Notes: a model not told the origin generated them from the letters alone. A stretch of 50,419 nt of DNA from an uncultured Eubacterium sp. (GCA_944385025.1 CALWVQ010000005.1:1-50419), one strand, 5' to 3'. Numbered from the stretch's first letter, positions 7,342-15,811 are shown. Program-made: numbers and translations.

Positions 7342-9051
7342 TCATTCAAATTTTATTGTTACATTATTTTGTGCCTGATTTATTAAATCCTCAAGCAAAT
7401 CTCTTTTTTGAGAGTTTTCCTTTTTCTGTTTGGTCACGCCCACCTTATAGCTCTGACCCGTCAAGTCGAAAACAGCCTGTTTTATTGCTTTAAGATGAGT
7501 GGGAATTTTAATAAACTCCTTAACGGTAGGGTTAGTACTGTCAATAACAAAATAGCCGTTTTGCAGGTGCGCTTCGGCACTTCTTAGTACACCGTAAAGT
7601 CCTATATCCGTTTTGTGTATAATATCGAGAAAATCCTCCCACTGCTCAAAAGGCTCAATCCCTGACGATACGTTTGCCTGCTGCTCAACGGCTGTTTCAT
7701 TTGTTGAAGCTGCAGGTGTTACAGGCTTTTCCTGTGAAACTTCAGGCTGTGCTGCCTGTGGAGTTTCGTTTTTCTGCTGTGGTTGCGTATTTGTTTCAGG
7801 AATAACAACAGCCTCTTCCTGTTTAGTTTCAGGCTTAATGTCAACAGCGGCAGTTACTTTTTCCTGCTGTTTCACCTCTATCTGAACAGGAGTCTGAACC
7901 TTAACGCCGTTTTTAACCGCTCTTTCCAAGGCGCCTATTCTGTCCAGCACAGCCTCCATAGACTGCTCTAATTTAGGCTGGCACAATTTGATAAAAGTCA
8001 TTTCCATTTCAATTCTTGAATTAGCGCCGCCCTTTATTTTTGTAAGGGTGGTTTGGAATAAATCAAGAGAGAAAATTATCTTTTCAAGAGTAAAATTCTT
8101 TGCTGATTCCACCAGCGACTCATACTCGTTATCTGTGCAGACAATCAATTCCCTGTTATTTTTAACTGTTTTGACTACAAGATAGTTTCTGAAATGATTT
8201 ATCATTTCAACGCAAAGGCGCTCCATATCGTAGCTGTTTTCATAAAGCTGTGCTATAAGCTCCACAGCTTTTGAGCTGTTTTGAGAACTGATGCAATCGG
8301 CAAGGCTGTAAAGCGCCTCTCTTCCTGCAAGCCCTGCTACCTGTGAAACAAGGTCAGAGTCAATATTACTGCTTCTGCTGCTGCACTGGTCAAGGATTGA
8401 CAAGCCGTCACGCAATGCGCCGTCTGCAATTCTGGCAATTAAAACAGCTGCGTCGTCAGTTATCGTAAGATTTTCAAGCCCAGCCACTTGTTTAAGTCTA
8501 ACTGCCATTGTTTCAGGCTGAATACGTTTAAAATCAAATCTCTGGCAACGTGAAAGAATAGTTGCAGGAATTTTATGCACCTCTGTGGTGGCAAGAATAA
8601 AAATAACGTGGGCGGGGGGCTCTTCAAGTATTTTCAAAAGGGCGTTAAATGCACCTATTGAAAGCATATGAACCTCGTCGATAATGTAAACTCTGTACTT
8701 ACCTCTTGATGGGGTATAGTTTGCCTCCTCACGAAGATCACGAATGTTGTCAACGCCGTTGTTTGAGGCGGCGTCAATCTCCACTATATCGTATATAGTG
8801 CCGTTATCCATACCCTTACAGATTTCGCACCGGTTACAAGGCTCTCCGTCCTGCATATTTTCGCAGTTTACAGCTTTTGCAAGAATTTTTGCACAGGTGG
8901 TTTTACCTGTTCCTCTGGAACCTGTAAACAGGTATGCGTGAGAAATCTTATTTTCGCTTAACTCATTTTTAAGGGTGGACACAACGTGGTCCTGACCGTA
9001 AACATCTGCAAAACATTTTGGTCTGTACTTACGGTAAAATGCCTGATACAT
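7342..9051 (-). CDS. dnaX: DNA polymerase III subunit gamma/tau
   Basis: The 569-residue clamp-loader ATPase starts MYQAFYRKYRPKCFADVYGQ. Walker A is GSRGTGKT near 45, a zinc module with four cysteines (C-x8-C-x2-C-x2-C) lies near 65-80, Walker B is VYIIDEVHM near 118 and the SRC motif (ILSRCQRF) near 168. Domain III and a Gln/Glu/Pro-rich linker (about 380-470) are followed by a C-terminal tau-type region. ATG 9051 was chosen over a longer frame that runs into the SRP RNA; a G-rich ribosome site precedes it. No slippery A-run suggesting a programmed gamma frameshift is present near the middle. Confidence 0.95.
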   Translation of the reverse strand: MYQAFYRKYRPKCFADVYGQDHVVSTLKNELSENKISHAYLFTGSRGTGKTTCAKILAKAVNCENMQDGEPCNRCEICKGMDNGTIYDIVEIDAASNNGVDNIRDLREEANYTPSRGKYRVYIIDEVHMLSIGAFNALLKILEEPPAHVIFILATTEVHKIPATILSRCQRFDFKRIQPETMAVRLKQVAGLENLTITDDAAVLIARIADGALRDGLSILDQCSSRSSNIDSDLVSQVAGLAGREALYSLADCISSQNSSKAVELIAQLYENSYDMERLCVEMINHFRNYLVVKTVKNNRELIVCTDNEYESLVESAKNFTLEKIIFSLDLFQTTLTKIKGGANSRIEMEMTFIKLCQPKLEQSMEAVLDRIGALERAVKNGVKVQTPVQIEVKQQEKVTAAVDIKPETKQEEAVVIPETNTQPQQKNETPQAAQPEVSQEKPVTPAASTNETAVEQQANVSSGIEPFEQWEDFLDIIHKTDIGLYGVLRSAEAHLQNGYFVIDSTNPTVKEFIKIPTHLKAIKQAVFDLTGQSYKVGVTKQKKENSQKRDLLEDLINQAQNNVTIKFE

Positions 9052-9100
9052 ACTTGTCCCCCCTGAAATCATCATATACAAATAAAAGGCAGAAGCCCTG

Positions 9101-9235
9101 CTTATTTCATAATGTAACGCACAGACTTGTCTGCGGCGCACAGAATAATCCACTTATTGCTGCTCGGTTCCCCGCCTGACAAGGTTCGTAGCACTCTGTC
9201 GCACAGGGCCCGCGCGCTACATTATGAAATAAGGA
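9101..9235 (-). ncRNA. ffs: Signal recognition particle RNA
   Basis: On the minus strand a roughly 19-bp terminal helix joins TTATTTCATAATGTAGCGC (9233-9215) to its complement at 9120-9102. At the apex is the SRP domain IV: GTCAGG, then CGG-GGAA-CCG closing a GGAA tetraloop (9168-9171), then AGCAGC. This is the Ffh-binding element. At about 135 bases it is intermediate between the short 4.5S type and the long Bacillus type, and I have not folded the remainder. Location just upstream of dnaX is as in Bacillus. Confidence 0.9.
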
Positions 9236-9287
9236 TAACACCCCTACCTTTTGCTTATCTGTCAGCTTTATGTATTATACTATATTA

Positions 9288-9794
9288 TTATTCTAAAATC
9301 AAGACCTTTTCAACTGCGCCGTAGTAAATGTAATGGTAGTCTTTCAGAGGATACCATTTCTCGTCAATGTCGCCGTCAATAAACTGCGCAGGCTTAAATT
9401 CGCCCTTTGCCGCTTTTTTACACACTACTACAAGCTCTGCTTCTTTAAAATAAGGCGCCTTTTCGTCGAAAACAGGAGTAAGTCCCGTTTCGGCAACTTT
9501 ATCCGTATCTCTTCCGCTTTTTGAACCGCACACACCGTGAACAGTTTTTTTCATACTTTCAGGATAAAAGCTTACGGTAAAATAGTCGTTTGAGTTCAAA
9601 AACTCCTCTGTATATCTTTGAGGTCTGATATACGCAGTTATCATATCGCTTCCCCAAAGCTCGCCCACTGCGCCCCAAGACACAGTCATCATATTGAATT
9701 TATCTTTATTGCCTGCTGTTACCAGTGCAAAACGATTTTTAAAAAGGTCAACAAAATTGTCCTTTACGTCTGTTATTTTAATTTCTCTGAACAT
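9288..9794 (-). CDS. Flavin reductase-like (FMN-binding split barrel) protein
   Basis: The 168-residue protein belongs to the flavin reductase-like split-barrel family. Visible features are ALVTAGNKDKFNMMTVSWG near residue 22, where FMN-binding proteins have a TAG...N.MTxSW block, and IRPQRYTEEFL followed by FTVSFYPESMKK near 70. Members are often small flavoproteins of unknown substrate in anaerobes. The start ATG 9794 has GAGGTGG upstream. It is transcribed toward the SRP RNA and dnaX, with a hairpin on its upstream side. Confidence 0.85.
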   Translation of the reverse strand: MFREIKITDVKDNFVDLFKNRFALVTAGNKDKFNMMTVSWGAVGELWGSDMITAYIRPQRYTEEFLNSNDYFTVSFYPESMKKTVHGVCGSKSGRDTDKVAETGLTPVFDEKAPYFKEAELVVVCKKAAKGEFKPAQFIDGDIDEKWYPLKDYHYIYYGAVEKVLILE

Positions 9795-9808
9795 AATCCA
9801 CCTCAAAA

Positions 9809-9840
9809 TTAAAGGATAGTGAAATCACTATCCTTTAAAT
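9809..9840 (-). terminator. Hairpin downstream of the SCP2 gene
   Basis: The stem AAAGGATAGTG/CACTATCCTTT (9811-9836) has a short loop and is followed on the minus strand by a weak T-tract. It probably ends the SCP2 transcript just ahead of the flavin reductase ribosome site. Confidence 0.6.
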
Positions 9841-9845
9841 ATGAC

Positions 9846-10172
9846 TTATTTTATAAATTTTACAAGCTCAAGAGCAGCGTTAATGTCGCCGTCAACTTTA
9901 AGTTTGCCTGTTGTAAATGCAATAACAGGGTCAAGCTTGCCGTTGATAAGCTTTATAAAGTTTGTTGCGTTCATTGTAAGAATAGCGTTTCTGTCATAAT
10001 ATTCATAAGGCTCGATATTAACTCTGCCGTCTTTAATCTCAATATAGAAAATACCTTCAACCTTGCCGATGAGATTAATCTGGAAAGCAAGTGTACCCTG
10101 AACCGATGAAACGTCTGTATCCAAAAATTTCTTTCTTGCTGCCTGAACAACTGATTCGTAAGTCATTGCCAT
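9846..10172 (-). CDS. SCP2 sterol-binding domain protein
   Basis: The 108-residue protein consists of one SCP2-type domain: AFQINLIGKVEGIFYIEIKDG near residue 29, then a charged strand and ATNFIKLINGKLDPVIAFTTGKLKVDGDINAALELVKFI. The G-K-L-K-v-x-GD pattern is the family hallmark. SCP2 domains bind hydrophobic ligands such as acyl chains; the natural ligand in anaerobic Firmicutes is unknown. The start ATG is preceded by GGAGGT. It is monocistronic, bounded by the hairpin at 9811. Confidence 0.85.
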   Translation of the reverse strand: MAMTYESVVQAARKKFLDTDVSSVQGTLAFQINLIGKVEGIFYIEIKDGRVNIEPYEYYDRNAILTMNATNFIKLINGKLDPVIAFTTGKLKVDGDINAALELVKFIK

Positions 10173-10269
10173 AATAGATATACCTCCATATAACTATAAT
10201 TCTTTACGTGTAAATTATAGCATAAACACAGCGATATATCAAGAAATTTTATTCGACAAAAAAATATAA

Positions 10270-10623
10270 CTATTTATCCTTAGGTCTGCAAACGAGAGCC
10301 ACGGCAAGAGCGCTTAATATAGCCACTGTCACACCTGCGGCACAGGCTTGAAGTCCCCCTGAAATAACGCCTAAAAAGCCGTCTTTCTGCACCGCCTCTT
10401 TTACACCGTTTGCCAAGGACGCGCCAAATCCCGTGAGAGGTACGGTGGCGCCCGCTCCTGCGAATTCAATAAGCGGCTGATAAACACCGATTGCTCCCAA
10501 AAGCACACCTATGCAGACAAAAGAAACAAGTATTCTGGCAGGTGTTAGCTTAGTAAAGTCAATTAAAAGCTGACCTATCACGCAGATAAGTCCTCCTACC
10601 ACAAACGCTTTTAAAAAAATCAT
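10270..10623 (-). CDS. spoVAE: Stage V sporulation protein AE (SpoVAEb type)
   Basis: The 117-residue protein is hydrophobic with three to four membrane segments. It contains GGLICVIGQLLIDFTKLTPARILV near the start, then the conserved GAGATVPLTGFGASLANGV block near 55-75 and GFLGVISGGLQACAAGV. It is part of the SpoVA channel that loads dipicolinic acid into the spore core and releases it in germination. Usually spoVAC and spoVAD are adjacent; here spoVAE stands alone. A hairpin covers its ribosome site. It is direct evidence that the lineage can, or could, form endospores. Confidence 0.93.
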   Translation of the reverse strand: MIFLKAFVVGGLICVIGQLLIDFTKLTPARILVSFVCIGVLLGAIGVYQPLIEFAGAGATVPLTGFGASLANGVKEAVQKDGFLGVISGGLQACAAGVTVAILSALAVALVCRPKDK

Positions 10624-10625
10624 AA

Positions 10626-10666
10626 AAAATCACCTGTTATCATTTTTTGCAATAACAGGCGATTTA
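10626..10666 (-). terminator. Hairpin ending at the spoVAE ribosome site
   Basis: The arms AAATCACCTGTTAT (10627-10640) and ATAACAGGCGATTT (10652-10665) pair. On the minus strand the stem is followed by TTTTTT and then the spoVAE ATG, so it looks like an intrinsic terminator after the M28 gene. The descending arm also contains AGGTGAT, the likely spoVAE ribosome site. Confidence 0.7.
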
Positions 10667-10684
10667 TACAAATATTTGATTTAT

Positions 10685-11944
10685 TTACTGTTTAACAGGA
10701 AGTCCCTCTTTATCAAACATACAAAGAGTTTCACACATAATCTCAATACCTGCCGAAATACATTCGGGGCGGAGATTTTCAACATTGTCAAGACGGGTGT
10801 GATAATAACGCGGAGGGTCGGGATTCATTGCTGCAAGGCAAGAAGCCTTAATGCCTCGTTGTGTAAATGCAGCGGCATCCGAACCGCCTATGTAAACAGA
10901 TTCAAATTTCAAATCATAGCCGCAGTTTGAAGCAGCGTTTTTAAGAAGATTTTTAACTCCCCAGTCGTGCTGAACAGTACCTGAAAGGTCGCGGTCATAG
11001 ATTGCCATATCCTCTAAATCTCTGAAAGTATCAAGAGCGATAACAGCCGTGGGGATTGATTTGAGTTCTTCCTCGTGAGCCTTGGCATAAGCTTTTGCGC
11101 CGCGAAGACCTGCCTCTTCAGAACCTGAACAAATCATTACAACCTCTGTGTTTTCAAACTGAATTCCTGCCTCTGCAAGAGCCTTTACGGTTGCCATTCC
11201 TGTGTAACATCCTGAAAGGTTGTCAGACGCACCGGGAACCGACTTGTTCCAGCTTTGGAAGAAAATAAATGAAATTTCAAAAGGAATGAAAACGCAGGAC
11301 ACAACGAAAAACAGAATGAAAAACCATCTTGCTTTCTCGATATCCATTGCGGCTCCGCCCTTTGCCACGATAGCGCAAACAACGGCAAAAACAGTTTGAA
11401 CAATAAGACCTACAACAGCGGGAATTTCACAGAAAAGTTTTGCCTGAAGTCCGCCCATAAGATAGTTGAGTTTCCACTCAAACTGACTGTCGCTGTGAGC
11501 AACCATAACTACTCTCTGCTTAACCTCGCCCTTAGGACTTCTTGTAGCAATCATATTGTGTGACGTTTGCTTTGGGAAAAGGAAATCGTCAAACTGCTTA
11601 TACATAAGAAATTCAAAAAGAAGAGGAATGAAGGCTAAAACACAAAGAACAACAGCCCAAATCGGTGACGCAAACCAGTTGACAAAAACCGACGCAACGC
11701 CGCAGGCTACCGTAAACGGAATAAAGCCCATAAATCCCTGTCTGTGAAGAGTAAACTCCTCAATCTCCGTTTTATTGCAATAGTTCTTCATATCCTTTTC
11801 CATCCACTGCTGAGCACGATGCTCCTCAGGTGAACCGGGCTTACGAGGACCTATCTTTTTAACAATTTTTGTAATTCCCTTAACTGCATATTGAGTATTT
11901 TTTTCAATATCAATATTGGGGGAATATTCCTTGGCAATTTTCAT
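10685..11944 (-). CDS. M28 family zinc peptidase, membrane-associated
   Basis: The 419-residue protein has an M28 aminopeptidase core interrupted by membrane segments. The first hydrophobic pair is near 75-130 and a second pair near 185-245. Metal-site blocks are VAHSDSQ near 160, GASDNLSGC near 257, SGSEEAGLRGA near 290 (catalytic Glu-Glu) and YIGGSDAAAF near 370, plus YYHTRLDN close to the end. It probably cleaves amino-terminal residues from peptides; the side of the membrane is uncertain. ATG 11944 has GGAGGGG upstream. It may be read with the DUF1015 operon 63 bases away. Confidence 0.85.
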   Translation of the reverse strand: MKIAKEYSPNIDIEKNTQYAVKGITKIVKKIGPRKPGSPEEHRAQQWMEKDMKNYCNKTEIEEFTLHRQGFMGFIPFTVACGVASVFVNWFASPIWAVVLCVLAFIPLLFEFLMYKQFDDFLFPKQTSHNMIATRSPKGEVKQRVVMVAHSDSQFEWKLNYLMGGLQAKLFCEIPAVVGLIVQTVFAVVCAIVAKGGAAMDIEKARWFFILFFVVSCVFIPFEISFIFFQSWNKSVPGASDNLSGCYTGMATVKALAEAGIQFENTEVVMICSGSEEAGLRGAKAYAKAHEEELKSIPTAVIALDTFRDLEDMAIYDRDLSGTVQHDWGVKNLLKNAASNCGYDLKFESVYIGGSDAAAFTQRGIKASCLAAMNPDPPRYYHTRLDNVENLRPECISAGIEIMCETLCMFDKEGLPVKQ

Positions 11945-12007
11945 TTTGTACCCCTCCAAAAACAATATAAGTTATTTTAACACATTAAAGCGTTTATTGC
12001 AACTGCT

Positions 12008-13246
12008 TTAAGTAAGATGATGAATAAACAGTCCTGACAAAAGTTTTGGCTCGAACCAGGTAGATTTAGGAGGCATAATAAGCCCCTCGTCTGCAATTCT
12101 CATAAGCTCTTCTACCGTAGTGGGATACATGGCAAAAGCAATCTTCATATCTGAATCTGCTCTTCTTTCCAGCTCCTCAAGCCCTCTGATACCGCCGATA
12201 AAGTCAATTCTGTCATCATTTTTCGGATTGGTAATATTTAGAACAGGTGCAAAAAGGTAATCTTGAATAATGGAAACGTCAAGACATTTTACGGTGTCAC
12301 AGTCATTAATAATATGATCCTTTGCTTTAAGCTCATACCAACAGCCCTGAGTATACATACCAAACGTATGCCTTTTTTCAGGCTTAAATCTTTCCTGTCG
12401 CTTTGTAACAACAAAATTCTTTTCAATTTGTTTAAGAAGTTCATCAAGAGTGTAACCGTTATAATCTCGGCAGACTCTGTTGTAGTCCATTATTTCCAGC
12501 TGATTATCGGGAAAAGCAATAGCAAGGAAAAAATTAAACTCTTCGTTTCCGTCATAAGACGGATATTTTTTTCTGTATTCCTGTCCTACTTTTACGGCAG
12601 ACGCACATCTGTGATGCCCGTCAGCAATATACATTGACTCCACAGATTTAAACATTTCTGACAAAGACTCTACAATCTTATGGTCATCAATTATCCAAAC
12701 AGTCTGTTTTACTCCGTCTGAAACAAAATCATAAACAGGAGAATGTTCCTGCGTCCACTTGTCAACAAGACGGTTTATTTCATCCCTGTTTCTGTAAGTG
12801 AGAAAAATAGGGCCTGTATTGGCATTGCAAGCCTCCACGTGTTTAATACGGTCTACCTCTTTTTTTGCAAGAGTATGCTCGTGTTTCTTTATTACGTTAT
12901 TTGTATAGTCGTCAATAGACGCGCATCCCGCAATTCCTGTTTGACTTCTGCCGTTCATAACCTGTCTGTAAACGTAAAAACAAGGCTCACTGTCCTGAAC
13001 AAGAGCCCCGCTTTTCTCAAGGTTAAGAAGATTTGACTTGGCTTTTTCATAAACGGCGTCATCATAAGAGTTAGTTCCCACAGGCAAATCAATCTCCGCC
13101 CTGTCAATATGGAGAAAGGAATAGGGATTACCCTTTACCATTTCCCTTGCCTCTGCGCTGCTCATAACATCATAAGGCAAGGCGGGAATAAGACCCTGTA
13201 ACTCACTGCAGGGACGATAAGCCCTAAAGCCTCTGAATACTGCCAT
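12008..13246 (-). CDS. DUF1015 family protein
   Basis: The 412-residue protein matches DUF1015 along its length: RGFRAYRP at the N-terminus, LPYDVMSSAEAREM near 24, NPYSFLHIDRAE near 40, H(E)HTLAKKEVDRIKH near 115 and the signature YIADGHHRCASA near 210. Function is unknown; the DGHHR motif recalls ParB/SerK-like folds but that is only a suggestion. It starts 2 bases after coaX stops, so it is co-transcribed with the pantothenate genes, although the family is more often seen near serine or D-3-phosphoglycerate dehydrogenase genes. Confidence 0.88.
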   Translation of the reverse strand: MAVFRGFRAYRPCSELQGLIPALPYDVMSSAEAREMVKGNPYSFLHIDRAEIDLPVGTNSYDDAVYEKAKSNLLNLEKSGALVQDSEPCFYVYRQVMNGRSQTGIAGCASIDDYTNNVIKKHEHTLAKKEVDRIKHVEACNANTGPIFLTYRNRDEINRLVDKWTQEHSPVYDFVSDGVKQTVWIIDDHKIVESLSEMFKSVESMYIADGHHRCASAVKVGQEYRKKYPSYDGNEEFNFFLAIAFPDNQLEIMDYNRVCRDYNGYTLDELLKQIEKNFVVTKRQERFKPEKRHTFGMYTQGCWYELKAKDHIINDCDTVKCLDVSIIQDYLFAPVLNITNPKNDDRIDFIGGIRGLEELERRADSDMKIAFAMYPTTVEELMRIADEGLIMPPKSTWFEPKLLSGLFIHHLT

Positions 13247-13248
13247 AA

Positions 13249-14019
13249 TTATCTCCTCAAATTTTTATTCTTTTCATAAATAATACGAAGTCCGTCAAGA
13301 AGAAGGTTTTCGTCGTAAATCGTTTCACACTTACACTCTTTTGATATTGTTTTTCCCAAACCGCCTGTTACTATAACAGTTGCCTTTGAACCTAACTCCT
13401 CTTCGATTCTGCTCACAAGGCCGTCTATCATTGCGGCATTACCAAACACTGCGCCGCTTTTCATACAGTCAATAGTGTTTGAACCAATAACCTTTTCCGG
13501 TGCAGAAATATCAATTTGAGGAAGCTGTGCCGTTCCCTGCGAAATAGCATTGATTGCGGTTTTTACTCCGCAAAGCACTGCCCCGCCGATATAAGACTTG
13601 TTCTTGTCAATCACAGAAACAGTTGTGGCTGTTCCCAAGTCACATATAATCTGCGGACAGGGATATTTTGCAATAGACGCAACGGCGCCCACTACCAAAT
13701 CCGCTCCCAGTTCGGCAGGATTGTCAATTTTAATATTAAGTCCCGTTTTAATTCCCGGACCTATCAGCATAGCCTCAATTCCCGTTACACGCTTAATCGC
13801 TTTTACAAGCGAACGATTAAGGGCAGGCACAACGCTGGAGATAATTGCGCCTTCAATATTTTCTATTTTGTTTATTTGCAAAAAGGAGTAAAGCCTCATT
13901 GCCATATCGTCGTCAGTTTCATAAATGTTTGTGGCGATACGTCCCGAATAAACAAGATCTTCACCGTTAATAACACCGAAAACGATGTTAGTATTGCCAA
14001 CGTCAACAACTAAAATCAT
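13249..14019 (-). CDS. coaX: Type III pantothenate kinase
   Basis: The 256-residue protein is a standard CoaX. It carries the ASKHA phosphate loop MILVVDVGNTNIVFGV, GRIATN near 27, ISSVVPAL near 60, the PGIKTGLNIKIDNPAELGAD block near 88-107 (pantothenate and catalytic Asp), ICDLGTATT near 123 and GGLGKT near 217. It phosphorylates pantothenate, the first step of CoA synthesis, in the cytoplasm. Its start overlaps the stop of the upstream S-component gene by four bases, indicating translational coupling. Confidence 0.97.
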   Translation of the reverse strand: MILVVDVGNTNIVFGVINGEDLVYSGRIATNIYETDDDMAMRLYSFLQINKIENIEGAIISSVVPALNRSLVKAIKRVTGIEAMLIGPGIKTGLNIKIDNPAELGADLVVGAVASIAKYPCPQIICDLGTATTVSVIDKNKSYIGGAVLCGVKTAINAISQGTAQLPQIDISAPEKVIGSNTIDCMKSGAVFGNAAMIDGLVSRIEEELGSKATVIVTGGLGKTISKECKCETIYDENLLLDGLRIIYEKNKNLRR

Positions 14020-14582
14020 TTATTTTCCTTTCTTACTATCTTAACAATCTTAACGATAGTAGGAGACAAAACAAGATTAACTGCAAGTTCTATAAGAAAA
14101 TTAAATCCTACAAAACTCATAATTACAAATTTAAACGTATTTTGACCTGCTGCGCTTTCCTTGATAAAATCAAAAAAGAAAAGATAACATCCCGCAACAA
14201 ATATGCCCGTATTTACAATAGGGGCAACGACACCTGATACGTAAGTGGCAACAGTATCGTTTTTCTTTTTCAGCAGTTCATAAACAAGACCTACTGCAAA
14301 GCCTGCAAGAATACCCTTTACCATAACTGTTATTACAGTTCCCACAGGGTTAATTGCAAGAAATAGATTTGCGTCTCCGGTAAGAAGAACGGTCAAGCCG
14401 AAAACTCCTCCCAGCCACGCTCCCGACCACTTGCCATACAGTGCAGCGCCTACTACCATTGGCACAAGTGAAAGGGTGATTGAAAAAGTTGCAGTTCTGA
14501 TATTCATACTTACAAACTGCAGGATTACTACGATTGCCGTCAAAAGTCCCATAGCAACCATTTTCTGTGTGTTTTGTTTCAT
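14016..14582 (-). CDS. ECF transporter S component, probably pantothenate-specific
   Basis: The 188-residue protein has about six membrane helices and the short S-component architecture. The N-terminus MVAMGLLTAIVVILQFVSM contains the helix-1 alanine/glycine motif that contacts EcfT. Conserved parts are LVPMVVGAALYGKWSGAWLGGVFGLTVLL and NPVGTVITVMVKGILAGFAVGL. Overlap with coaX suggests pantothenate or a close precursor as substrate, similar to the PanT group; this is inferred from context. The energising EcfA/A'/T genes are not in the window. Confidence 0.85.
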   Translation of the reverse strand: MKQNTQKMVAMGLLTAIVVILQFVSMNIRTATFSITLSLVPMVVGAALYGKWSGAWLGGVFGLTVLLTGDANLFLAINPVGTVITVMVKGILAGFAVGLVYELLKKKNDTVATYVSGVVAPIVNTGIFVAGCYLFFFDFIKESAAGQNTFKFVIMSFVGFNFLIELAVNLVLSPTIVKIVKIVRKENK

Positions 14583-14611
14583 ATTAAATTTTCCTTTCTG
14601 CTACTATTCCT

Positions 14612-14664
14612 AAACCTTGGCGAAAACACAAAACGCCAAGATTCGACAAAGTTATTTTTGTCAC
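14612..14664 (-). promoter_or_regulatory. Two leader hairpins upstream of the S-component gene
   Basis: Within the untranslated leader are CTTGGCG/CGCCAAG (14616-14622 with 14634-14640) and GACAAA/TTTGTC (14645-14650 with 14657-14662). I recognise no known riboswitch consensus. They may control pantothenate uptake or simply stabilise the RNA. Confidence 0.45.
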
Positions 14665-14681
14665 GGATACAGTGCGTAAAT

Positions 14682-14710
14682 ATTATATTATATTGATTGT
14701 TCAAAGTCAA
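14682..14710 (-). promoter_or_regulatory. Promoter of the S component-coaX operon
   Basis: TTGACT (14705-14710) and TATAAT (14682-14687) are 17 bases apart on the minus strand, giving a leader of about 90 bases. Confidence 0.75.
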
Positions 14711-14724
14711 AGATTTTTAATTAA

Positions 14725-14760
14725 AAAAGCTCCTCAGGATTTAACCTGAAGAGCTTTTTT
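14725..14760 (-). terminator. Terminator at the end of the phage-like operon
   Basis: The stem AAGCTCcTCAGG/CCTGAaGAGCTT (about 14728-14757) lies between A and T runs immediately after the last phage-like gene. Confidence 0.85.
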
Positions 14761-15242
14761 TATCTAAACATTACATAGTGATATGTAATTCCGCTTTCAT
14801 TGAAATTCATATATTCTTTTTCAATTACAGGCATAGACGTCTGGCGAACAGTAAGAGTTACCATATCGTCAGAAAACTCAATGCCCGACGTACATGCCAA
14901 CAGGCTGAAAAATCCAAAATAATTTGACTGCTGAGGTGTGGAAAATCTTGCTATTGACGGCGGTCTGTTATTTGCAAATATTATACCGAATCTTGCAGGG
15001 AAAGGACATTCAGTATCTATTTTTCGTTCAAGCTGACCGTCACCGAAATATGTCCCTTCGTGCATAACGTTATCCCATCTAAATCTTTCCTCGCTGTTTA
15101 CATGGGAAACAGCATCTTCCTTATGCTCGGTAATCACCTTATCGAGCACCTCATTGTCATAGTTAAAATCGGTGCGTTTAGGTTTATCCGATCCTATCCA
15201 GCTGTTGAGCTTTAAGTTTTCAGTTTTGTTTGTACTGCTCAT
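14760..15242 (-). CDS. Short phage tail-fibre-like protein
   Basis: This 160-residue protein is the last gene of the phage-like operon. The N-terminal segment LNSWIGSDKPKRTDFNYDNEVLDKV with a following H-x4-VSHV(N)SEER...W resembles the attachment segment at the front of clostridial phage tail-fibre or collar proteins. The rest, with GTYFGDGQLERKID and an aromatic beta-rich end, is a short domain; there is no long repeat shaft or recognisable receptor-binding tip. ATG has AAAGGAA upstream. The assignment rests on position and the N-terminal pattern. Confidence 0.6.
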   Translation of the reverse strand: MSSTNKTENLKLNSWIGSDKPKRTDFNYDNEVLDKVITEHKEDAVSHVNSEERFRWDNVMHEGTYFGDGQLERKIDTECPFPARFGIIFANNRPPSIARFSTPQQSNYFGFFSLLACTSGIEFSDDMVTLTVRQTSMPVIEKEYMNFNESGITYHYVMFR

Positions 15243-15256
15243 ATCTATTCCTTTCT

Positions 15257-15811
15257 TTATGTCATTTGCTCAAGCAAATCAAAAGGCAAATCTATATTGT
15301 CGTAGTCCTGAAAAAGAAACGCTGTTGCGTCCCATCTGTCAAAAGTTGCACCGTCTCCCAAAAAGCCCGTTGCAGTACAGGGCGGAATCATTTCATTTAT
15401 AACCTTTGAAAGCTTTTTTAAATCAAAGTCCGTGTCAAAACGGTTTAGATTAAAAGTCATTTCAAATCTGCCTGTTAATGCTGTAAGTTCAGGAGAAATG
15501 TCTGCAAGAGCATAATATATATCATTAAGCTTATAATCGCCGTATACCTGCGACAGCCTTTTGATTACCTGATTTCTTTTTTCCTCTTCCTCAAGAGTGC
15601 TGTCCACCCCTGTCATTTCGCAAAAAAGGGACAGTCCGATAGAGGAAGCCTCATAAACATTCATTTCTTTTACGGCTTGGGAAAAAGAATTTAAAACGCA
15701 CTCTATCCCTTTTTCGTATGCTGCAAGTTCAGCGCTGTCAACAGAGTTTTCGCTCAAATCAGCTCCAAGCATTTCAAAAAGAGAGGAAAGTCTGTTTTTA
15801 TAATCATTCAT
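15257..15811 (-). CDS. Phage tail protein I-like (YmfQ/XkdU, DUF2313)
   Basis: The 184-residue protein starts at an ATG that overlaps the end of the baseplate J gene. The layout MNDYKNRLSSLF...Y-x-KGIECVLN, an acidic helix with RNQVIKRLSQVYG, then LKKLSKVINEMIPPCT resembles the YmfQ/XkdU group, which sits immediately after baseplate J in PBSX-like myoviruses and contributes to baseplate wedge-fibre joining. The WDATAFLFQDYD tail is short. Position in the cluster is the strongest support. Confidence 0.7.
   Translation of the reverse strand: MNDYKNRLSSLFEMLGADLSENSVDSAELAAYEKGIECVLNSFSQAVKEMNVYEASSIGLSLFCEMTGVDSTLEEEEKRNQVIKRLSQVYGDYKLNDIYYALADISPELTALTGRFEMTFNLNRFDTDFDLKKLSKVINEMIPPCTATGFLGDGATFDRWDATAFLFQDYDNIDLPFDLLEQMT

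Noticed and set aside
7342-9051. Programmed frameshift in dnaX
   Set aside because: No A-AAA-AAG-type heptamer in the middle of the gene; A-runs occur only near the 3' end.
10630-10680. Sigma-G promoter before spoVAE
   Set aside because: The best -35/-10 pair has about 20 bases of spacing, too long to be convincing.
14583-14675. TPP or preQ1 riboswitch upstream of the S-component gene
   Set aside because: The conserved sequence blocks of those riboswitches are absent; only two simple hairpins are seen.
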